A stretch of DNA of 22,726 bases, taken from UBA6115 sp964629345 (lineage in GTDB: Bacteria > Bacillota > Clostridia > Christensenellales > Aristaeellaceae). The notes under the pieces are model-generated. The model was given only the letters and a program-made list of their open reading frames with translations, made no database searches and was not told where the DNA came from. The DNA lies in NCBI GenBank assembly GCA_964629345.1, contig CAZVSG010000028.1, forward strand, positions 1 to 22,726, given 5' to 3'. Both the position numbers and the translations under genes were made by a program. Of the stretch, positions 17,760 through 22,726 are shown in pieces (position 1 is the stretch's first letter; every line of letters begins with the position of its first letter).

Positions 17760-17836
17760 TGCAATCCTTATTGCAATTAAAGTCTACCCCGGAACTTTGA
17801 TGAGACTTTAACAAGAGCGTGAACGATATGTGAACG
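17760..17836. promoter_or_regulatory. Repeat-rich control region between htrA and the secreted-protein gene
   Basis: Three signals lie together: an inverted repeat TGCAAT-CCTT-ATTGCA (17760-17775), an inverted repeat TTAAAGTCT-N17-AGACTTTAA (17777-17811), and 11-bp-spaced direct repeats ACTTT (17794, 17805) and GTGAACG (17819, 17830). Spacing of 11 bp is typical of OmpR-family response-regulator sites, which fits the known control of htrA genes by CssRS-type two-component systems. No consensus sigma-A promoter for htrA is seen; a TATGAT at 17861-17866 without a -35 box may serve the plus-strand gene. Confidence 0.5.
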
Positions 17837-17964
17837 CACGCAGACTGCCGGAACAAGGGGTATGATGACAGCGCAGACAATGGATGTCTGCATGAAAATG
17901 CTCAGCAGGCGCGTTGTATGCATGCAGACGGCTTTCAAGCCCTGCGAAAAGGAGAAGATAACTT

Positions 17965-18939
17965 ATGAAGCGTTTATTGTCCCTGATATTGGCCTTCACA
18001 GCGGTGCTTTCGATCATGCCGGAGGCCGCGCTGGCGGCTGACACGCTGAAGATCGTGCCGGTCAAGGAGTTCCGTTTCTCCGATCCCGGCGCGCAGGCCG
18101 CGGTTTTTACCGTTGAGAACACCAATGACCGCGACATCAGCGTCACGGTGGAGGTATATGACCAGGACACCAAGCAGAATGTGCAGACGATAGCCTTTCC
18201 CCTGCTCAAGGGCGACGCACCTCAGCCGGTGATGGCTTACGTCTATAAGAACCTCACAAAAAACGGCGAGGTCAACGCCTACCGATACACCATCAAAACT
18301 GACGGCGGATTCAAAAAGACATTGTATTACGCCCAGAAACTGAGCATTGCAAGGGACGCATGGAACAACGAGATCCACACCTATGACCAGATCACAAACA
18401 CCTATTATCCCCGCAACACGGTGTCATCCTTCGGGCCGCACTTCCGCGACGTGACGCCGCAGCTGACTGACAAGTGGTATATGTTCACCCCGGTCGATCT
18501 GTCCATCCAGGGCAGGCAGACCTTTGTGCTGGCCGCAAGCAATATCTATGAGGTCGGTCAGGTCCACGTGGACGTGAACGGGGATACCGTCATCGTCAGC
18601 TATGAGATGTTCAGGGACGGGCAGAGGGGATTCACGACCGAAATGCTCAGCGAATTCATCACTTTCTACAACTCCTATGCGGACGTGGGCATCGTTGAAC
18701 CGGAGGAGATGGAAAACCCAAGCATCTATGCCTTCAACCAGCCGATCAGCATCCTCAACCACCTCTCAGGGGATACCAACGTGCTGATGTTCATCCGAAA
18801 CCGGATCAGTTATTATCGTTTCCCCACCCCGAAGAGCGAGTACGTGCGCTTCTGGGAGAATAAAGCGGAGTATCAGGCGCAGCGGGAGAAGATGCTGCAG
18901 ATGATGGACCCGATCATGCCGGTCGACCGGAACAAGTAG
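17965..18939 (+). CDS. Secreted protein of unknown function
   Basis: A 324-aa product with a clear signal peptide: MKRLLSLILAFTAVLSIMPE followed by AALA-AD (cleavage after about residue 25). The mature part starts with a beta-rich segment (LKIVPVKEFRFSDPGAQAAV, VFTVENTNDRDISVTVEVYD) that resembles an immunoglobulin-like fold in pattern, with no lipobox or sortase motif. Later segments are rich in Tyr, Asn and Phe. I do not recognise a family. AAAGGAG precedes ATG 17965 and a strong terminator follows. It is transcribed divergently from the quality-control protease HtrA and may share its regulator, which suggests a role in the envelope; that is inference. Confidence 0.75.
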   Translation: MKRLLSLILAFTAVLSIMPEAALAADTLKIVPVKEFRFSDPGAQAAVFTVENTNDRDISVTVEVYDQDTKQNVQTIAFPLLKGDAPQPVMAYVYKNLTKNGEVNAYRYTIKTDGGFKKTLYYAQKLSIARDAWNNEIHTYDQITNTYYPRNTVSSFGPHFRDVTPQLTDKWYMFTPVDLSIQGRQTFVLAASNIYEVGQVHVDVNGDTVIVSYEMFRDGQRGFTTEMLSEFITFYNSYADVGIVEPEEMENPSIYAFNQPISILNHLSGDTNVLMFIRNRISYYRFPTPKSEYVRFWENKAEYQAQREKMLQMMDPIMPVDRNK

Positions 18940-18956
18940 CAGGCATACCGAATAGG

Positions 18957-18984
18957 GCGCCTTCCTGTGCGGGAGGCGCTTTTT
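18957..18984 (+). terminator. Rho-independent terminator of the secreted-protein gene
   Basis: GCGCCTTCC (18957-18965) pairs with GGGAGGCGC (18971-18979, one G-T wobble) around a 5-nt loop, followed by TTTTTCT. It ends just before the stop of the convergent gene at 18986. Confidence 0.8.
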
Positions 18985-18985
18985 C

Positions 18986-19522
18986 TCAGCCTTTCAGCGG
19001 GATGAGCCTTGCCTTTTTCAGAGAGAGGAGAACGGCCGGGATCAGGACAAGCTGCAGCAGGATGCCCGGCCAGGGTGTGGCAAAAGCGGCGCCCCAGAAC
19101 ATCCCAAGAGTGAAAGGATTCCCCATGACACGGTAGATCAGCAGGCTTGCGATGCCCCAGACGACCCGGCCCAGCAGCATGGAGACGACCAGGGAAAGAA
19201 ATAGAAAGAAAGTGGTTTTGGGCAGTTTCGCATGGAGAATGCCGGACAGCGCGCCGTAAGCCGCCAGTTCAAACGCCATCGCCAGCGCGACGGGAATCAT
19301 CAGCGGCATGCCGATCAACAGGGAGCGCAGCAGCGGAGCCATCAACCCGACAGCCAGGCCGTAAGGCCAGCCGCAGATAAAACCGCACAGGAGCACCGGG
19401 ATGTGCATCAGGCTGAGCAGGCTGCCGAGCTGCCTGTTGTTGCCGGTGAGAAACGGGAGCAGAAAGCCCAGTGCCAGGAACGCGGCGGCCAATACGAGGC
19501 GGAGCGGGTCGTTTTTCTTCAT
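18986..19522 (-). CDS. ECF transporter S component (substrate-binding membrane subunit), substrate unknown
   Basis: A 178-aa very hydrophobic protein with about six membrane segments and a short basic C-terminus (SLKKARLIPLKG). The stretch GNNRQLGSLLSLMHIPVLLC (28-47), then CGWPYGLAVGLMAPLLRSLL (51-70 region), is characteristic of a Firmicutes group annotated as ECF S components. These capture a vitamin or its precursor and work with the shared EcfA-EcfA'-EcfT module, which is not in the window. AAGGGGATCCTG precedes ATG 19522. The leader carries a hairpin at 19544-19576 and the promoter contains a palindrome, so expression may depend on the vitamin. The substrate cannot be read from sequence. 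Confidence 0.75.
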   Translation of the reverse strand: MKKNDPLRLVLAAAFLALGFLLPFLTGNNRQLGSLLSLMHIPVLLCGFICGWPYGLAVGLMAPLLRSLLIGMPLMIPVALAMAFELAAYGALSGILHAKLPKTTFFLFLSLVVSMLLGRVVWGIASLLIYRVMGNPFTLGMFWGAAFATPWPGILLQLVLIPAVLLSLKKARLIPLKG

Positions 19523-19543
19523 CAGGATCCCCTTCCATCAAGC

Positions 19544-19576
19544 GGGTATTCCCTGCGGCTGGAGCAAAGGATACCC
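19544..19576 (-). promoter_or_regulatory. Imperfect leader hairpin upstream of the ECF S component
   Basis: GGGTATCC/GGAATACCC with inner TGC/GCA pairing forms a 33-nt hairpin in the 5' untranslated region, ending 21 nt before the start codon and close to the ribosome binding site. No known riboswitch consensus (TPP, preQ1, THF) was recognised. Confidence 0.4.
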
Positions 19577-19593
19577 TCAAAGCGATCGACAAC

Positions 19594-19622
19594 ATCCTAA
19601 TGTCCGGACATGTTTCCGTCAA
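19594..19622 (-). promoter_or_regulatory. Sigma-A promoter of the ECF S component with a palindromic spacer
   Basis: On the minus strand, -35 TTGACG (19622-19617), a 17-nt spacer and -10 TAGGAT (19599-19594). The spacer contains the perfect 12-bp palindrome ATGTCCGGACAT (19600-19611), a possible repressor site. Confidence 0.6.
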
Positions 19623-19653
19623 GCGACACGCCGGGCTGCTGAGGCCCGCTTTG

Positions 19654-19662
19654 TGTTATGAT
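19654..19662 (+). promoter_or_regulatory. Extended -10 promoter of the DUF3783-like/mutY operon
   Basis: TGT-TATGAT, an extended -10 element (TGn before the -10), lies 32 nt upstream of the first start codon. There is no good -35 box. A small CGGGC/GCCCG hairpin precedes it. Confidence 0.5.
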
Positions 19663-19694
19663 GCTGGCAGCAAATCCGAAAGGACGGGACGTGA

Positions 19695-20090
19695 ATGGAC
19701 CAGGCAGTCACGCTGTGCTACAACATGCAGGGGGAACGCGCGGAAAGGATCGCTGCCCTCGCCCTTGACCAGGGGATCCGGTTTTATGCTGTCAGGACGG
19801 GAGAATACCTGGAAACGCTTGCGGCGCTGTGCGGCCTTGAGCCGAAAAGGGCTCCTGAATACGATGGGGAAGGGTTTTCAGATGAGATGATGGTGATGGC
19901 GTTCTTCAAAAAAGGAATGCTCAACCGTTTTCTGGACGGATTCCGTGAAAACGGCATCCCTTCCGTGCCGCTGAAGGCCATGCTGACGGAGAACAACAGC
20001 CGCTGGGACTCACTGACGCTTCACAATGAGCTGAAGCAGGAGTATGAGTACTTTGCCCGGATGCAGGCGCAGGAAGAAGACGGCCAATGA
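19695..20090 (+). CDS. DUF3783-like protein
   Basis: A 131-aa soluble protein. It resembles the DUF3783 group in the pattern MMVMAFFKKGMLNRFLDGFR (65-84 region), then GIPSVPLKAMLTENNSRWDS (87-106), then LHNELKQEYEYF. This identification is from memory of the family and is moderate. The function is unknown. The start ATG 19695 lies behind AAAGGACGGG. The stop codon overlaps the mutY start (ATGA), so the two are translationally coupled and probably co-regulated, although no direct functional link to base-excision repair is evident. Confidence 0.75.
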   Translation: MDQAVTLCYNMQGERAERIAALALDQGIRFYAVRTGEYLETLAALCGLEPKRAPEYDGEGFSDEMMVMAFFKKGMLNRFLDGFRENGIPSVPLKAMLTENNSRWDSLTLHNELKQEYEYFARMQAQEEDGQ

Positions 20091-21169
20091 GTCGCGGAGA
20101 CACGGGGACAGGGGGGATCATTTCCCGGCTTCTGTCCTGGTACGGCATGAACAAACGCGCCTTCCCTTTCAGGGGAACGCGGGACCCGTACCGGGTCTGG
20201 CTGTCGGAAATCATGCTGCAGCAGACCCGTACCGAGACTGCCGGGCCTTATTATGAGCGGTTTCTCGCGCGCTTTCCGGACGTGACCTCCCTGGCCCGCG
20301 CCAGTGAGGAAGAGGTGCTCAAGGCCTGGGAAGGCCTGGGCTACTACAGCCGCGCGCGCAACCTGCACAGGGCGGCTAAAATGGTGGCCGGGGAAATGGG
20401 CGGCGTGTTTCCCATCAGCGCGGAAAGCCTTTTGAAATTGCCCGGCGTCGGCCCCTACGCCGCGGCGGCGATCGCGTCCATTGCCTATGACGAGCCGGTG
20501 CCTGCCATGGACGGCAACCTGAACCGTGTCATCAGCAGGCTGTTCCTTGTGGAAGAGGAGATCAGCAGCCCTCAGGGGAAACACAGGCTGCTGGAACTGG
20601 GCCGGGCGCTGATGCCGCAGGAAGGCGCGGGAGACATGAACCAGGCGCTGATGGACCTGGGGGCTACGGTATGCCTGCCGGGCACGCCGGACTGTCCGCG
20701 GTGCCCGCTGCGCGGGGACTGCCTGGCGCACAGGGGCGGGGACCCGGCCAGCCTGCCGATCAGGAAGGAGAAAAGAGCGCCGCTCGTTCTCCCTGTCGGG
20801 GTCATCCTGCTGCAGTGCAGGGACCGCATACTGCTCATCAGGCGGCACCAGGCGCTGCTCAGGGGGCTGTACGTGTTCCTCCTTGTAGAAGGGGACAGCG
20901 GCGAGGAAGCCGCCCTGGCCGCCGCGCGGGGATCCGCGCCTACGGCGGGACAGGCTGACTTCCTTGGAACTTCACGGCATGTATTTTCCCATCGCATCTG
21001 GGAGATGAGGCTGTACCGCGTCCATACGGACATATGCTCTTCTGCTGAAGGCGCTGTCTGGGCGAATGCCGGGGAGATCCGGGCCCTGCCGCTGCCGGCA
21101 GCCATGAGCGCCGCGAAAAAGGTAGCGCTTGACATGCTGGAAGGAACCTCAAGGGGAACAGAAGGGTGA
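20087..21169 (+). CDS. mutY: A/G-specific adenine DNA glycosylase MutY
   Basis: A 360-aa enzyme that removes adenine opposite 8-oxoguanine. The N-terminal glycosylase part has WLSEIMLQQTRTET (38-51) with catalytic Glu41, the helix-hairpin-helix LPGVGPYAAAAI (118-129) and MDGNLNRV (141-148) with catalytic Asp142. The iron-sulphur cluster loop has the spacing C-x6-C-x2-C-x5-C (C196, C203, C206, C212). The C-terminal Nudix-like domain has GTSRHVFSHRIWEMRLYRV (294-312), which contacts 8-oxoguanine. Length is typical. It overlaps the upstream gene by 4 nt and ends 24 nt from the convergent dipeptidase gene, with no clear terminator between. Confidence 0.95.
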   Translation: MSRGDTGTGGIISRLLSWYGMNKRAFPFRGTRDPYRVWLSEIMLQQTRTETAGPYYERFLARFPDVTSLARASEEEVLKAWEGLGYYSRARNLHRAAKMVAGEMGGVFPISAESLLKLPGVGPYAAAAIASIAYDEPVPAMDGNLNRVISRLFLVEEEISSPQGKHRLLELGRALMPQEGAGDMNQALMDLGATVCLPGTPDCPRCPLRGDCLAHRGGDPASLPIRKEKRAPLVLPVGVILLQCRDRILLIRRHQALLRGLYVFLLVEGDSGEEAALAAARGSAPTAGQADFLGTSRHVFSHRIWEMRLYRVHTDICSSAEGAVWANAGEIRALPLPAAMSAAKKVALDMLEGTSRGTEG

Positions 21170-21193
21170 ACAAGCCCCTGCGTCCCCATGTCC

Positions 21194-22099
21194 TTATGCG
21201 GAAATGCGCCTGTAATACCTGAGGAAACTGAGCCCGGCGATATCCTGCACATCCTTCTCGCCATAGCCGCGCTGCTTCAGCCCTTCTATCAGCTTCGGGT
21301 AGTCCTCCGGGCTGTGAAGACCGTCCGGTTTGCTTGGGATCCCGTCAAAATCGCTGCCGAAGCCGACCATCCCCGCCCCGCCCATCTGGTGCATATGGTC
21401 GACGTGATCGATCACTGACTGGATACCGCAGGGTTTTCCGCCGTCGACCAGGAAGGCCGGATAGAAGTTCACGCCGACGTACCCGCTCTGGGCGAACAGA
21501 TCCTTCAGCTGTCTGTCTGTCAGATTGCGCGGATGGTCGCGCAGCGCCCTGCAGCAGGAGTGGCTGGCCAGCGGCGGCGCATTCGATTTATTCAATACAT
21601 CGTAAAAGCCGGGGACATTCAGATGGGATACGTCAACGGCGATATGAAGGCGCTGCATTTCCCGAACCGCCTTCAGGCCGTAGGGTTTCAGACCGTCTTC
21701 CTGGCTGACGCTGGCGGGGGTCCCCAGCCTGTTCTCATGGTTCCAGGTGACCGCGGCCATCCGCACGCCAAGGTGCCTGTATTCACTGATCGCTTCCAGG
21801 CCCTTCTCAAAGGGCTCGCACCCCTCAATGGACAGCATGAAGCTGGTTTTGCCCTGGACAGCTGAGAAAGGATCATCGGTCTGCACCCATCCATCCTTCA
21901 GCAGCGTCTGCCGCGCACAGAGCATCCTGTCAATCAGATCAGCGACCGCCCGGGGATCCGGGTCTGTGCCGCAGAACAGGGCCAGCACCTGAAGGCTGAC
22001 GCCGCCGTTCATCAGCCGTTCCAGGCTCAGGTCGCATGAGATCCCAGGCTCGTCCGCCATCCTGTACAGCGTGTCGGCATGGGCGTCGATCAGAAGGAT
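21194..22099 (-). CDS. Membrane dipeptidase, peptidase family M19, with an apparent ATC start codon
   Basis: A 301-aa zinc dipeptidase if begun at 22099. The N-terminus then reads (M)LLIDAHADTLYRMADEPGIS, containing the metal ligands H7 and D9 of the conserved HxD. Other ligands are E92 (LSIEG), H159 (VDVSHLN), H180 (ASHSC) and D250 (GSDFDG). The only in-frame ATG is 22060, which would delete the HxD motif and leave an incomplete active site. Codon 22099-22097 is ATC, exactly 7 nt after GGAGG, where ATG is expected. No ATG, GTG or TTG occurs in frame between the upstream stop and 22060. Substrates are likely dipeptides, including D-amino-acid dipeptides. It follows the HPr-like gene. Confidence 0.85.
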   Translation of the reverse strand: MLLIDAHADTLYRMADEPGISCDLSLERLMNGGVSLQVLALFCGTDPDPRAVADLIDRMLCARQTLLKDGWVQTDDPFSAVQGKTSFMLSIEGCEPFEKGLEAISEYRHLGVRMAAVTWNHENRLGTPASVSQEDGLKPYGLKAVREMQRLHIAVDVSHLNVPGFYDVLNKSNAPPLASHSCCRALRDHPRNLTDRQLKDLFAQSGYVGVNFYPAFLVDGGKPCGIQSVIDHVDHMHQMGGAGMVGFGSDFDGIPSKPDGLHSPEDYPKLIEGLKQRGYGEKDVQDIAGLSFLRYYRRISA

Positions 22100-22130
22100 A
22101 CACTCACCTCCATCACGCGTTTTGACGATG

Positions 22131-22179
22131 AAAAGTTATAAAGAAGCCTGCCGACGGTGCGCGCTCGCGCGGGGCAGGC
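22131..22179 (-). terminator. Rho-independent terminator of the HPr-like gene
   Basis: On the minus strand GCCTGCC pairs with GGCAGGC (22179-22173 with 22152-22146), with an inner GCGCG/CGCGC hairpin, followed by TTCTTTATAACTTTT. It lies about 33 nt after the HPr-like stop and 30-40 nt before the dipeptidase start. Confidence 0.75.
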
Positions 22180-22211
22180 ATATGCCGGGCTTTCCTTGGG
22201 CTGTTTCTGAA

Positions 22212-22439
22212 TCAGACGATAAAGGCCTTCAGTTCGCTGAGCAGATCGTCGCAATCCTCGGAATAGACCTCCAGCGTGATGGGCTTGCTCAGGTCAAGCG
22301 AAAAAATGCCCAGGATAGACTTGGCGTCCACCACGTGCCGCCCGGCCCGCAGGTCCATGTCATAGTTGTACCGGTTGGCAACGTTGACGAAGGTTTTGAC
22401 TTCCTCTGCAAAACTCAGTTTGATCGGTACGGATTTCAT
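22212..22439 (-). CDS. HPr-like protein lacking the phosphorylatable histidine
   Basis: A 75-aa protein with the HPr fold pattern: TFVNVANRYNYDMDL (16-30), then HVVDAKSILGIFSLDL (35-50) matching the HPr segment around Ser46, then PITLEVYSEDCDDLLSELKAF. Ser41 aligns with regulatory Ser46. The active-site segment GIHARPA is replaced by SFAEEVK, with Phe10 where His15 should be, so it cannot carry phosphate for sugar uptake by the PTS. A Crh-like regulatory role is possible. ATG 22439 lies 8 nt after GGAGG; the upstream in-frame GTG at 22448 falls inside that site. It has its own promoter and terminator. Confidence 0.85.
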   Translation of the reverse strand: MKSVPIKLSFAEEVKTFVNVANRYNYDMDLRAGRHVVDAKSILGIFSLDLSKPITLEVYSEDCDDLLSELKAFIV

Positions 22440-22468
22440 GATATCCACCTCCAGATTTCTCTGATGGT

Positions 22469-22497
22469 ATTATACACGCCGGATCGGTCGAAAACAA
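22469..22497 (-). promoter_or_regulatory. Sigma-A promoter of the HPr-like gene
   Basis: On the minus strand, -35 TTGTTT (22497-22492), a 17-nt spacer and a perfect -10 TATAAT (22474-22469), 30 nt before the start codon. Confidence 0.75.
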
Positions 22498-22552
22498 GGA
22501 CGTCTGCGCCGCCCTGCGGCGGAAACTTCAACAATATTCCCGGCCTGGCTTT

Positions 22553-22726
22553 CTATCGGCTTTCAAGTTTCGCCAGCGCCGCGTCCAGCCTTCTGCCGGT
22601 CTCTTCCCGGCCCAGCAGGTAGGCGATCTCGACCGCCCCGCCGGGGGTGGAAAGCTGCCCGGACAGCGCGATGCGAAGCGGCCAGAGCACCGTGCCGTTC
22701 TTAAGCCCTTCAGAGGCGATGCCTGA
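22553..22726 (-). CDS. gltX: Glutamyl-tRNA synthetase, C-terminal part
   Basis: The last 57 codons read KNGTVLWPLRIALSG (9-23), then TPGGAVEIAYLLGREET and end LAKLESR. This is the C-terminal anticodon-binding end of class I glutamyl-tRNA synthetase, whose family motif is NGxVLWPLRxALSGxxxTPG. The enzyme charges tRNA-Glu (and in many Firmicutes tRNA-Gln). The gene continues beyond the right edge. Confidence 0.9.
   Translation of the reverse strand, partial: SGIASEGLKNGTVLWPLRIALSGQLSTPGGAVEIAYLLGREETGRRLDAALAKLESR

Noticed and set aside
22060..22060. ATG at 22060 as the dipeptidase start
   Set aside because: It would remove the conserved IDAHAD metal-binding motif and has no ribosome binding site; a GGAGG site sits upstream at 22107-22111.
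22509..22522. CCGCC/GGCGG hairpin between gltX and the HPr-like gene as a terminator
   Set aside because: The 5-bp stem is not followed by a T-run; too weak to call as the gltX terminator.

Overview
The window is a high-GC (about 60% by eye) stretch of a Firmicutes chromosome, most likely from a gut- or anaerobe-type Clostridia. The evidence is sigma-A-like promoters, strong AGGAGG ribosome binding sites, a CIRCE-controlled groES-groEL operon, pyruvate phosphate dikinase, two DegV proteins, an HPr-like protein and an ECF-transporter S component. Genus cannot be fixed from the sequence. A run of 86 N inside groEL shows that this is a scaffold, probably a metagenome assembly.

Left part (1-5.6 kb): the N-terminus of an amino-acid-type ABC substrate-binding protein and a CbbX/SpoVK-like AAA+ ATPase lie on the minus strand. 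A two-domain class II aldolase (plus) then faces pyruvate phosphate dikinase (minus). These last two genes meet near base 2977 with neither stop codon present, so the ends of both genes and their intergenic region appear to be missing.

Middle (5.8-16.1 kb): a plus-strand operon encodes DegV, a pyridoxal kinase-like protein, a ZIP metal transporter and an SNF2-type helicase. A second degV with its own promoter follows, then recO. On the minus strand are a small membrane-anchored protein of unknown function and groES-groEL, which carries a perfect CIRCE operator and a clear sigma-A promoter.

Right part (16.1-22.7 kb): htrA (minus) diverges from a secreted protein of unknown function (plus) across a region with inverted and 11-bp direct repeats. 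Next come an ECF S-component gene (minus), a DUF3783-like gene overlapping mutY (plus), an M19 dipeptidase (minus), an HPr-like protein lacking the phosphorylatable histidine (minus), and the C-terminus of glutamyl-tRNA synthetase (minus).

The most unusual signals are four. First, a roughly 165-nt hairpin-rich element occurs twice, in inverted orientation, each copy just downstream of a gene's stop codon (degV2 and htrA), with an apical sequence that stays conserved while its stem changes. Second, the aldolase/PPDK junction has no stop codons. Third, the M19 dipeptidase has ATC exactly where the start codon should be. Fourth, the htrA divergent control region carries several repeats. I did not find a defence system, CRISPR array, prophage, tRNA or rRNA.
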